From JAGDZR01 sp049115695 (GTDB taxonomy: Bacteria; Bacteroidota; Bacteroidia; Cytophagales; Cyclobacteriaceae): a stretch of 64,000 nt of DNA. Positions 53,943 through 62,222 of this stretch are shown here, in pieces (position 1 is the stretch's first letter; each line of letters begins with the position of its first letter). The stretch lies in NCBI GenBank assembly GCA_049115695.1, contig JAGDZR010000006.1:248001-312000 (forward strand), written 5' to 3'. The position numbers and the translations under genes were made by a program. The notes under the pieces are model-generated. The model was not told where the DNA came from. It made no database searches and was given only the letters and a program-made list of their open reading frames with translations.

Positions 53943-54101
53943 CTAACAGTCCTTTATTGGACAAGGAGCCGGTTTTCCTTTTTTCAATTTTCCTTGATAA
54001 CGCTTAGGTTGAGCATTTCTACTGCAGCTTGTGGTCATTGCTGTCAGCCCCACTAGAACAAGGGTTATGTACAAATATCTTAAAATTGAAGAGGCTCTCA
54101 T
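53943..54101 (-). CDS. Small lipoprotein, 52 residues
   Basis: An open frame in the gap between fabD and cmk, reading MRASSILRYLYITLVLVGLT, then AMTTSC, then a basic tail SRNAQPKRYQGKLKKGKPA and PCPIKDC. The AMTTSC sequence is a good lipobox, so the mature peptide would be about 27 residues on C26, with two further cysteines at the end (PCPIKDC). The stop touches the cmk start (TAGATG), and it begins 9 bases after fabD's stop, so it belongs to that operon. I do not recognise the family. A lipid-anchored small peptide is the best reading. Confidence 0.68.
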   Translation of the reverse strand: MRASSILRYLYITLVLVGLTAMTTSCSRNAQPKRYQGKLKKGKPAPCPIKDC

Positions 54102-54110
54102 ATGCACTAA

Positions 54111-54983
54111 TTAAAAACTACTCACATTCATAGAGCGATCGATTTTCATCACCAATCCTTGCAATACTTTACCAGGACCCGACTCGATGAAATCCGTAGC
54201 TCCATCGGCAATCATCTGCTGAACACCTTGAGTCCAACGAACAGGGGCAGTTAATTGTGCAACAAGATTCGCCTTTATTTTTTCTATGTCTGTGTGACCT
54301 TTTGCGTCAACATTTTGATAAATCTTGCATTTTGGTGTAGAAAAGCTAGTTGCTTGAATAGCTGCTGCTAGTTCTTCCTGTGCAGGTTTCATCAATGGTG
54401 AGTGAAATGCTCCGCCTACCGGTAATACCAATGCTCGACGAGCACCCGCTTCTTTCAGCTTCTCGCAAGCATCCTCCACAGCACTTACTTGACCTGATAT
54501 TACCAATTGGCCAGGGCAGTTATAATTTGCTGCAACAACAACTCCTTCAGTCTCCTTACAAATATCCTCGACTACATTGTCCTCCAGGGCCAAAACTGCT
54601 GCCATGGTTGATGGTTCAATTTCACATGCTTTTTGCATTGCCTGTGCTCGCTGAAGCACCAATTTTGTACCATCTTCAAAACTCAATGCTCCAGCAGTGA
54701 CAAGGGCTGAGAACTCACCAAGCGAATGCCCGGCCACCATATCTGGTTCAAATCCATCCTTTGTCAATGCGTTGATCACGCTGTGCAGGAAAACTGCTGG
54801 TTGAGTGACTTTCGTTTGTTTCAAGTCTTCTGCGCTTCCTTCAAACATGATGGAAGTAATATTAAATCCAAGAATCTCGTTCGCTTGATCAAACATCTCG
54901 CGCGCCTTGTCATTACTATCGTATAGCGCTTTCCCCATACCTGAAAATTGAGCTCCCTGACCAGGAAATACAAATGCTTTCAT
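54111..54983 (-). CDS. fabD: Malonyl-CoA:ACP transacylase
   Basis: It loads malonyl groups onto acyl carrier protein for fatty acid synthesis. The 290-residue protein starts with FVFPGQGAQFSGMG and has the nucleophile elbow AGHSLGEFSAL (S87). The GGAFHSPLM segment contains the catalytic histidine, and QNVDAKGHTD the C-terminal motif. A TAGTTTTG box and a 15-base palindrome lie upstream (55033-55061). The order fabD, small lipoprotein, cmk, ispH makes a likely operon. Confidence 0.96.
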   Translation of the reverse strand: MKAFVFPGQGAQFSGMGKALYDSNDKAREMFDQANEILGFNITSIMFEGSAEDLKQTKVTQPAVFLHSVINALTKDGFEPDMVAGHSLGEFSALVTAGALSFEDGTKLVLQRAQAMQKACEIEPSTMAAVLALEDNVVEDICKETEGVVVAANYNCPGQLVISGQVSAVEDACEKLKEAGARRALVLPVGGAFHSPLMKPAQEELAAAIQATSFSTPKCKIYQNVDAKGHTDIEKIKANLVAQLTAPVRWTQGVQQMIADGATDFIESGPGKVLQGLVMKIDRSMNVSSF

Positions 54984-55032
54984 TCAATTGCTATTTATAA
55001 TGGCAATGTGCCTATTCATCAAAATTGTGTTG

Positions 55033-55061
55033 CAAAACTAAATCAGCAATCTTTAAGATTG
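55033..55061 (-). promoter_or_regulatory. Putative fabD promoter with palindrome
   Basis: The minus strand reads TAGTTTTG (55040-55033), matching TAnnTTTG. The perfect palindrome CAATCTT-T-AAGATTG (55047-55061) covers the expected -15 to -30 zone and could be an operator for fatty-acid synthesis control. No regulator is visible nearby. Confidence 0.4.
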
Positions 55062-55079
55062 ATCTGAACAGCAGGAATT

Positions 55080-55484
55080 TCAATCAATGAATCTTGCCTG
55101 CAAATCAGAAGTAGGCATCCGACACTGATCTGACTTCCCAAACCATCGATACCTATTTCGAGCTATTAGCTTATACACTCCATCTCTGATAAATGAAGGA
55201 ACAATAATAAATAGATACATCATTGGCCATAGCCCGCTCAGGCCTTTGGCAATAAGTAGAACGGCAGAACTATTTTGAAAAATTTTTTCCTTTTTGATCA
55301 ATATGATTCCATCAAGGGCCTTTGGGTTGACCGTTGATTTTCGGAGCAATTCAACAGCCTTCTCTGATTGTAAAGAAGCGAAACTAAACCTGCTATCTGG
55401 GTCCCTGTCAATGATGAAGTTGACAGAAGCATTGCAAAGGTTGCATACTCCGTCGAATAATATCACTTCATCAGTTGAACCCAT
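55080..55484 (-). CDS. DCC family thiol-disulfide oxidoreductase (DUF393)
   Basis: A 134-residue protein with the DGVCNLCN motif (D11, C14, C17) that names the DCC (DxxCxxC) family, and hydrophobic segments in SAVLLIAKGLSGLWPMMYLFIIVPSFIRDGVYKLIARNRYRWFG. The family is small and membrane-associated, and its redox role is inferred from the thioredoxin-like CxxC. The start overlaps the end of the T9SS substrate gene by 22 bases, so the two are likely transcribed together. Confidence 0.87.
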   Translation of the reverse strand: MGSTDEVILFDGVCNLCNASVNFIIDRDPDSRFSFASLQSEKAVELLRKSTVNPKALDGIILIKKEKIFQNSSAVLLIAKGLSGLWPMMYLFIIVPSFIRDGVYKLIARNRYRWFGKSDQCRMPTSDLQARFID

Positions 55485-58333
55485 CCTTTAAATGTCTGCT
55501 TTTGTTGTGATTTCTCTAGCACATCAAATTGTACCTCAGCATGATAATAGTAGACACCTGCAGAAAGTTCCAATCCCGCATTGGTGCGACCATCCCAATT
55601 GATATGATTGGTGGCTTCATCTTCTTTGCTCAGATCATATACTACGCTACCTACCCTGTCAAATACTTTGAATTCAACATGCTCAACAAATCGAGGACAC
55701 TGGGCATTATCAAAACCTGCAACAAAACCTCTGCCTCCACTATACAATGGTCCAAACGTATCATTTTTTCCATCTCCATTAGGCGTGAAGACATTTGGCA
55801 GTTCAAAAACGGGACAATTATCGCTACAAAGTGCCTCAGAAAGTGGGCTTTCATTTTTTGACCTATCTACAGCACTTATTTTGTAACACCCTTTATATGA
55901 AGAAAGTCCTGCATGTAAATATTCCTCAACTGTAGTACTGTCCAGCAACTCAAAATCGTCTTCTCCTGTCTCTGAGAAATAAATACGATAATAAATCACA
56001 TCGTCATCACAGTTCGTTCCCGGGTCTGCCTGCCATTCAATGGCATTTTCAAAATCAGTAAAATCGCATCCTTTATCTATCAGGAAATTGGTACAATCAA
56101 AGTTGTCGGATAGTTCCACACTTAAGGGTGTACAAGGGGGTATATTATCATTAGGTTGTGCGCATCCTATTTGCGATCGATTGATCAATGGAGACGAAAT
56201 CATTGGATTGTCATATCCTCCCTCCGTGATTACATAGTAGCAGTACCTTGTATCTTCATCCAAAATTAGGTCATTGAATCTACCATCATCGAGATATCTA
56301 AACCCATCTCTGGTTACATCCACAGAGTCAATTATCATGAGGGCCTCAGGATTGGATGGATCTACATGATCTCTGTATATATAGTGATAAGGGTACTCCG
56401 TCATCAAGATGGACCAGGGTACACTTGCAGACCAGTTCACTTCAATTGCATTGAGCAATGGATCTGGCACTAATCGAACCGTTGAGGCAACCGACGATGT
56501 ATCAACAAATGATCCATTTCCGTCATATAAGTCTAGTCTATAACTAAAGCTATTGAGATCAGTATCAATTCCTGTATCAGTAAAGGAAGTATCTGAAAGA
56601 CCGCTAGCTATTTCAACAGGAGCATTGAAGTTTCTTCCTAATGATCTAAAAAGGTTATAGGTATATGGTGGTGGGAATTGCTCCTGATTGATGTCATAAG
56701 GTGGTGTCCACAACACGACAACTTCCCCTTCTGAACTAGTACGGTTCACATCCACATTCGTGATAACAGGTGCATCTGCTTCCAAAATGATACAAGCCTC
56801 CCCAGATACATAACTTTCTCCCTTTCCAGGTTCCGGAAATTTGGCTACCAACCGATAGCAATACTTTGCCCCTGGTGATAATCGATTATCTACAAATTCG
56901 TTTTGATCAGCTCTAACTGTTGCAATTCTTCGATAACCACTTCCTGCTGGCATTCCGATCTCACATTCATCCGGCATCATTGCAAAGTCACCTACCCTTC
57001 GCCATACCTCCATTTCGAGCCCGGCAATATTTCGACATGAATAATTATCCCAGGATACACGAGCCGACCTTCCTGATTCTACTGTCACTGCGACACCTTC
57101 TGGTGCCGGACCTACTACCTTGATTTCCCAAGTACCAAAGTCAACTAGTGATGGCCCCACTTTTACGCCATCTTCTATAGGTCTATCTGTAATTTTCAAC
57201 TGTATTTCATAAGCTTGCTCCCTCACATGTCCGCACTCAGTATTCCATAAAAAATCCAGTGTTCCGGGGGAACTCTGAAAATCACCCGGTGAATAACTCG
57301 CGGGTTGATTGATCTCAAATGGCCCGCCGAATGCTTCCATCTTTATTTGATGACCATCAGGATCTGCTCCGCTTATGCTCTCTCTGATGGTTTCTCCAGC
57401 CGTGACACAGAGTGGATCGGGCTCATCTATTTCCGGTTTTTCATTGTCTCCTTCATAGATGATGATTTGCATGTCTCTGGTGATATAACCAAGCGTATGC
57501 CATACTCCGCCGATATTCCGCCACTCAGTGATTCTGTAGGCTAAATTATATTCTGAACATTCGTTTACACCTTCAGGACACTCCTCAGAGGGAAGTTGAT
57601 AGATATCGGCTGGTGCATCCCAAATCAAATCACCATATGCTTCATCTAGGAGCAATGTCGGCGGACCACCGTCTTCACTACCAGAGGTAAACGCAGTATA
57701 GAACTCTGGTGCTGTTAGTTTTCTGTAGTTGATCACAGGCTCATCAATTCCTCTTTTTGGCGTGACGAATTGGTAGCTCAGACTGTCTCCATCCGGATCA
57801 AAGGCTCCTGCATTGTGAACAAATGTGACACCCGGCATTCCTTCATCGATAGGAGGCACTGTGAGTATGGGTGAATTATTTACCCCAAAAAATGGATCAA
57901 TGATGATCATTGTCTCAGTGTAAAACTCCGTTTGAACCGAATTGTCCATGTTGGAGATGCCGTCATTTCTGAATTTCTCTTCGTAACTGACAAGGTATGA
58001 CGATGGAGCTTTAAAGGTGTGTATCACACGAAATTCTGCCCGTGCAACAGTATTGTTAATAGGAGTCTCGATTACCTCAAATCCGCCTTCCTGCTCTTCT
58101 CCATCACCAAAACGAAAAATACCTGCTCCAAAAGCAATGGTAGAGCCACGATCCCGGTACCCGATAAAAATGAATTCGAAAGTCAAAGAATTGGGATCAA
58201 TCCGACGCGCGATAATCTCACCAGCCCGGATATGCGTAGCGAAAGAGGACTGAACGGCTCCAATGATCAGTGCCACTGTAAGCATCGCTAACAAAATGCC
58301 GCGCCTACTCCCCAACTTTTCCAAATTCACCAT
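55463..58333 (-). CDS. Large secreted protein with T9SS type B sorting (gliding motility-associated) C-terminal domain
   Basis: A 956-residue cell-surface or secreted protein. The N-terminal signal (RRGILLAMLTVALIIGAVQSSFA) is followed by THIRAGEIIARRID, typical of Bacteroidota surface proteins, then Ig-like and fibronectin-type III segments (for example APEGVAVTVESGRSARVSW and DAPVITNVDVNRTSSEGEVVVLWTPP). The last ~100 residues are the type B sorting domain: PNVFTPNGDGKNDTFGP, FKVFDRVGSVVYD, HINWDGRTNAGLELSAGVYYYHAEV and KGWVQLMK. Such proteins leave through the type IX secretion system and attach to the surface. Its exact role is unknown. Confidence 0.9.
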   Translation of the reverse strand: MVNLEKLGSRRGILLAMLTVALIIGAVQSSFATHIRAGEIIARRIDPNSLTFEFIFIGYRDRGSTIAFGAGIFRFGDGEEQEGGFEVIETPINNTVARAEFRVIHTFKAPSSYLVSYEEKFRNDGISNMDNSVQTEFYTETMIIIDPFFGVNNSPILTVPPIDEGMPGVTFVHNAGAFDPDGDSLSYQFVTPKRGIDEPVINYRKLTAPEFYTAFTSGSEDGGPPTLLLDEAYGDLIWDAPADIYQLPSEECPEGVNECSEYNLAYRITEWRNIGGVWHTLGYITRDMQIIIYEGDNEKPEIDEPDPLCVTAGETIRESISGADPDGHQIKMEAFGGPFEINQPASYSPGDFQSSPGTLDFLWNTECGHVREQAYEIQLKITDRPIEDGVKVGPSLVDFGTWEIKVVGPAPEGVAVTVESGRSARVSWDNYSCRNIAGLEMEVWRRVGDFAMMPDECEIGMPAGSGYRRIATVRADQNEFVDNRLSPGAKYCYRLVAKFPEPGKGESYVSGEACIILEADAPVITNVDVNRTSSEGEVVVLWTPPYDINQEQFPPPYTYNLFRSLGRNFNAPVEIASGLSDTSFTDTGIDTDLNSFSYRLDLYDGNGSFVDTSSVASTVRLVPDPLLNAIEVNWSASVPWSILMTEYPYHYIYRDHVDPSNPEALMIIDSVDVTRDGFRYLDDGRFNDLILDEDTRYCYYVITEGGYDNPMISSPLINRSQIGCAQPNDNIPPCTPLSVELSDNFDCTNFLIDKGCDFTDFENAIEWQADPGTNCDDDVIYYRIYFSETGEDDFELLDSTTVEEYLHAGLSSYKGCYKISAVDRSKNESPLSEALCSDNCPVFELPNVFTPNGDGKNDTFGPLYSGGRGFVAGFDNAQCPRFVEHVEFKVFDRVGSVVYDLSKEDEATNHINWDGRTNAGLELSAGVYYYHAEVQFDVLEKSQQKQTFKGWVQLMK

Positions 58334-58645
58334 TCACGTAAAATTGAATTAAAACCATAAGAAATCATAACTACTCAAATGCTTTCAGTGTTTCGACAAA
58401 TATTTAACCTGTTAGTTTATCGCAACCCTTACCCCTCATCCTCACTTTGTCAATGTAGGCCGCCGGGATGTGACCGCAAAGTTCGAGCCACATATTTGAT
58501 GTCTCCATTACAATAAATTAACCTCTAATAGATAACGGATCATGACCTGTAAAATTTAGATTAAGCAAAAAGCATATATCCATTGGACGGTAAGTGCTCG
58601 GCATTTACCTTTGGCGCATTGTAAATCATATGTATCGATATCACT
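58334..58645. other. 312-base intergenic region upstream of sdhC
   Basis: This divergent gap holds the promoter for sdhCAB near its right end (see 58583-58613). In the other 250 bases I see no open frame with good coding features, no strong hairpin and no repeat. A promoter for the minus-strand T9SS gene should lie near 58340-58400, but I did not find a clear TAnnTTTG there. Confidence 0.6.
58583..58613 (+). promoter_or_regulatory. sdhCp: Promoter of the sdhCAB operon
   Basis: TTG (58583-58585), a 20-base spacer and TACCTTTG (58606-58613) match the Bacteroidota -33 and -7 boxes. The start would be near 58620, about 26 bases before the ATG of sdhC. Confidence 0.75.
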
Positions 58646-59302
58646 ATGAGCTGGATTTCTAGTACGATAGGAAGAAAAGTAGCAATGGCGCTTTCAGCGT
58701 TGTTCCTAATCTCTTTTTTGATCATACACGTCGCGATCAACTTCCTGTCAGTCTTTAGTGAGGAAATGTATAATGTAGCCTCACACTTTATGGGTACAAA
58801 CCCTCTTATTCAATTCGCCATGCAACCCGTCTTGATACTGGGTGTGGTTTTTCACTTTGTGATGGGATTTATCCTTGAAGCAAAAAACAGAGCCTCACGT
58901 CCAGTCAAGTATGCTAAAAAAGATGATGGAGCTAGTTCTTCCTGGCTATCCAGAAACATGATGTTTAGCGGACTTGTGATCCTGGCCTTCCTTGGTCTAC
59001 ACTTTGTAGATTTCTGGATCCCGGAGATTGATTACAAGTACATTTCTATGAAACCAGCCGTTGAGGACAGATATTATGAAGAGTTGGTGCACAGAATGCA
59101 GGATCCGTTGAGGGTTGGAGCGTATGTAGTTGCATTTGTCTTATTGATGATGCACCTCCTGCATGGATTTCAGTCCTCATTTCAATCAATGGGTGTCAAC
59201 AACAAGTTCACACCGGCGATTCAAGCTTTCTGTAAAGCGTTTGCCTACATTGTTCCACTGGCATTCATATTTATAGCTATTTTCCACTTTCTTAATCATT
59301 AA
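58646..59302 (+). CDS. sdhC: Succinate dehydrogenase cytochrome b subunit
   Basis: The membrane anchor of complex II, binding haem and quinone. The 218-residue protein has five predicted helices (about 12-35, 55-78, 108-127, 157-178, 193-216), the single-subunit diheme type known from Bacillus and Wolinella. Histidines likely to bind haem are in ISFLIIHVAINFLS, GVVFHFVMG, FLGLHFVDF and LLMMHLLHG. It starts the sdhCAB operon, 6 bases before sdhA. Confidence 0.94.
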   Translation: MSWISSTIGRKVAMALSALFLISFLIIHVAINFLSVFSEEMYNVASHFMGTNPLIQFAMQPVLILGVVFHFVMGFILEAKNRASRPVKYAKKDDGASSSWLSRNMMFSGLVILAFLGLHFVDFWIPEIDYKYISMKPAVEDRYYEELVHRMQDPLRVGAYVVAFVLLMMHLLHGFQSSFQSMGVNNKFTPAIQAFCKAFAYIVPLAFIFIAIFHFLNH

Positions 59303-59308
59303 TCAGAT

Positions 59309-61318
59309 ATGAAGATAGGAGATAACTTCCCTGCAGCAATACCTGAAGGACCACTTGAAGATAAGTGGACGCACTATAAGGACAAAATCAACCTGGTAAA
59401 TCCAGCTAATAAGCGATTGATAGATGTTATCGTTGTTGGAACAGGTCTCGCGGGTGGTTCAGCAGCAGCTTCTCTAGCTGAACTCGGCTACAACGTAAAG
59501 GCATTTTGCTTTCAGGATTCTCCCCGAAGAGCGCACTCAATTGCAGCTCAGGGGGGTATCAACGCAGCAAAAAATTATCAAGGCGATGGAGATTCAAACT
59601 ATCGCTTATTTTATGATACCGTAAAAGGTGGTGACTACAGGGCAAGAGAGTCTAATGTTTACAGGTTAGCCGAGGTATCCGGCAATATCATTGACCAATG
59701 TGTTGCACAAGGAGTTCCATTTGCCAGAGATTATGGTGGGTTGTTGGACAATAGATCGTTTGGAGGCGTGTTGGTTTCCAGAACCTTTTATGCCAAAGGT
59801 CAAACTGGTCAGCAATTACTATTGGGAGCCTATTCCGCAATGAATCGCCAGATAGGTCGTGGAAAGATCAAAATGTACAACCGTCATGAAATGATGGATG
59901 TGGTGATTGTAGATGGTAAGGCCAGAGGTATCATCGCTAGAGACCTGGTCTCAGGCGAAATTCAAAGACATTCAGCCCATGCTGTAGTAATCGCATCAGG
60001 AGGATATGGAAACGTGTTTTTCTTATCTACTAACGCAATGGGAAGTAATACATCTGCAGCCTGGAAAATTCATAAAAAGGGAGCCTGGTTTGCAAACCCT
60101 TGCTATACGCAGATTCACCCAACCTGTATTCCTGTTTCGGGTGATCATCAGTCGAAATTGACTCTAATGTCTGAATCTCTTAGAAATGATGGAAGGATTT
60201 GGGTACCCAAGAAAAAAGAAGATGTTGAAGCAATTCGAGCTGGCAAATTGAAGCCAACAGATCTTACTGAAGAGGACAGAGACTATTACCTGGAAAGAAG
60301 ATATCCTGCATTTGGTAACCTGGTACCAAGAGATGTTGCATCTCGTGCAGCTAAGGAAAGGTGTGATGCAGGTTTTGGTGTTAACGCCACAGGAGAAGCT
60401 GTTTATCTTGATTTTGCTTCAGCCATTGAAAGATATGGAAAGGAGCAGGCAATGATCAAGCACCTGGATGTCAACGATCAAGCACTTGTTATAAAACTTG
60501 GTAAGGAAGTTGTTGAAGCCAAGTACGGAAACTTGTTTCAGATGTACGAGAAAATCGTAGATCAGAATCCTTATGAGACGCCTATGATGATCTATCCGGC
60601 CGTACATTATACAATGGGGGGTACTTGGGTAGATTACGAGCTAATGACTACTATCCCAGGATGTTACTCAATTGGAGAATCTAACTTCTCTGATCACGGG
60701 GCTAACAGACTGGGAGCATCAGCTTTGATGCAGGGATTGGCTGATGGCTATTTTGTATTGCCTTATACGATTGGTAACTATTTGTCCAATGACATTCGTA
60801 CCGGACCTATTTCTACTGATACGCCTGAATTTGAGGCCGCAGAAAAGTCCGTACGTGATCAGCTGGATATGTTCATCAATAACAAAGGATCCAAATCAGT
60901 AGACTACTTCCATAAGAAACTAGGAAAAGTCATGTGGAACAAAGTGGGCATGGCCAGAAACAAACAAGGATTGGAAGAGGCCATTAAAGAGATCAAAGAG
61001 ATTCGAGAGGAATTCTACAAAGAAGTGAAAGTTCCAGGAGGTCAAGATGAATACAACGAAGAACTAGCTAAGGCTGGTCGGGTTGCTGATTTTCTTGAAT
61101 TAGGCGAATTATTTGCTAAGGATGCGCTGCATCGTGAGGAATCTTGTGGAGGTCATTTCCGTGAGGAGCACCAGACAGAAGAAGGTGAAGCAAAGCGAAA
61201 CAAGGAGTTTCAGTATGTTGCCGCCTGGGAATACAAAGGTGAGCCGAGCGATGCAGTCATGCATAAGGAAGACCTTGCGTATGAAAACATTGAGGTAAAA
61301 GAAAGAAGTTACAAGTAA
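59309..61318 (+). CDS. sdhA: Succinate dehydrogenase / fumarate reductase flavoprotein subunit
   Basis: The catalytic subunit that oxidises succinate with covalent FAD. The 669-residue protein has the FAD-binding VVGTGLAGGSAAA (42-54) and the FAD-linking histidine in SPRRAHSIAAQGGINAA (H76). The active-site region HPTCIPVSGDHQSKLTLMSESLRNDGRIWVP and GVNATGEAVYLDFASA, and the C-terminal ALHREESCGGHFREE, are also family segments. It lies between sdhC and sdhB. The direction of the reaction cannot be read from the sequence. Confidence 0.97.
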   Translation: MKIGDNFPAAIPEGPLEDKWTHYKDKINLVNPANKRLIDVIVVGTGLAGGSAAASLAELGYNVKAFCFQDSPRRAHSIAAQGGINAAKNYQGDGDSNYRLFYDTVKGGDYRARESNVYRLAEVSGNIIDQCVAQGVPFARDYGGLLDNRSFGGVLVSRTFYAKGQTGQQLLLGAYSAMNRQIGRGKIKMYNRHEMMDVVIVDGKARGIIARDLVSGEIQRHSAHAVVIASGGYGNVFFLSTNAMGSNTSAAWKIHKKGAWFANPCYTQIHPTCIPVSGDHQSKLTLMSESLRNDGRIWVPKKKEDVEAIRAGKLKPTDLTEEDRDYYLERRYPAFGNLVPRDVASRAAKERCDAGFGVNATGEAVYLDFASAIERYGKEQAMIKHLDVNDQALVIKLGKEVVEAKYGNLFQMYEKIVDQNPYETPMMIYPAVHYTMGGTWVDYELMTTIPGCYSIGESNFSDHGANRLGASALMQGLADGYFVLPYTIGNYLSNDIRTGPISTDTPEFEAAEKSVRDQLDMFINNKGSKSVDYFHKKLGKVMWNKVGMARNKQGLEEAIKEIKEIREEFYKEVKVPGGQDEYNEELAKAGRVADFLELGELFAKDALHREESCGGHFREEHQTEEGEAKRNKEFQYVAAWEYKGEPSDAVMHKEDLAYENIEVKERSYK

Positions 61319-61344
61319 TAATTGGTTTAAAATCCTGATTTGAT

Positions 61345-62091
61345 ATGAACCTGAAACTGAAAATATGGCGTCAAAAAAACGCTGATGATAAAGGGCAAAT
61401 TGTAGATTATGACATCAGTGATGTGTCTCCGGATATGTCATTTTTGGAAATGCTGGACGTCCTCAACGATCAGCTGGTGGAAAAGGGAGATGAACCAGTT
61501 GCGTTTGATCATGACTGTCGCGAAGGTATCTGTGGCATGTGTTCATTGCAGATCAATGGCAGACCTCATGGTCCAGACAGTGCGATCACTACTTGTCAGC
61601 TCCACATGAGAAAGTTCAACGATGGAGATACAGTGTTCATTGAACCATTTAGAGCGAAGGCATTTCCAGTAATTAAGGATTTGATCGTAGATCGTGGATC
61701 ATTTGATCGCATTCAGCATGCTGGAGGGTTCGTCTCTGTCAACACTTCCGGAAATACACAGGATGCGAACGCACTTCCTATCAACAAAGGAGATGCAGAT
61801 AAGTCTTTTGACGCTGCAGCCTGTATCGGCTGTGGAGCATGTGTAGCGGCTTGTAAAAATGCCTCGGCTATGCTATTCGTTTCAGCGAAGGTATCTCAGT
61901 ATGCTTTACTCCCTCAAGGACAAGTTGAGCGAAAGGAACGCGTTGAAAACATGGTCTCTCAAATGGATGAAGAAGGCTTTGGAGCCTGCACCAATACGGG
62001 AGCATGTGAGGCCGAATGCCCAAAGGGTATCAGCCTTACCAATATTGCCAGAATGAACAAAGAGTTTTTAAGCGCAAGCTTGAAAGGATAA
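61345..62091 (+). CDS. sdhB: Succinate dehydrogenase / fumarate reductase iron-sulfur subunit
   Basis: It passes electrons from FAD to the membrane subunit through three iron-sulfur clusters. The 248-residue protein has the [2Fe-2S] cysteines in DHDCREGICGMCSLQINGRPHGP plus a cysteine in ITTCQLHM. The [4Fe-4S]/[3Fe-4S] ligands are in CIGCGACVAACKN (near 155) and CTNTGACEAECPKGISL (near 215). The gap to sdhA is 26 bases, and a terminator follows. Confidence 0.97.
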   Translation: MNLKLKIWRQKNADDKGQIVDYDISDVSPDMSFLEMLDVLNDQLVEKGDEPVAFDHDCREGICGMCSLQINGRPHGPDSAITTCQLHMRKFNDGDTVFIEPFRAKAFPVIKDLIVDRGSFDRIQHAGGFVSVNTSGNTQDANALPINKGDADKSFDAAACIGCGACVAACKNASAMLFVSAKVSQYALLPQGQVERKERVENMVSQMDEEGFGACTNTGACEAECPKGISLTNIARMNKEFLSASLKG

Positions 62092-62109
62092 AACATTGAT
62101 TAATTCATT

Positions 62110-62142
62110 AAACCCTGATCTAAAAATAAGGTCAGGGTTTTT
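62110..62142 (+). terminator. Intrinsic terminator of the sdhCAB operon
   Basis: AAACCCTGATC pairs with GGTCAGGGTTT (11 pairs, one T-G) around a 9-base loop, and the 3' arm runs on into a T stretch. It lies 18 bases after the sdhB stop. Confidence 0.9.
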
Positions 62143-62222
62143 TAGTTTTATAGCTGTAGCATAACACAAATTGCAATTGTCTAAATTGTGAATTATTTAA
62201 GAATAGTCCCCTAGCGAGTTAT

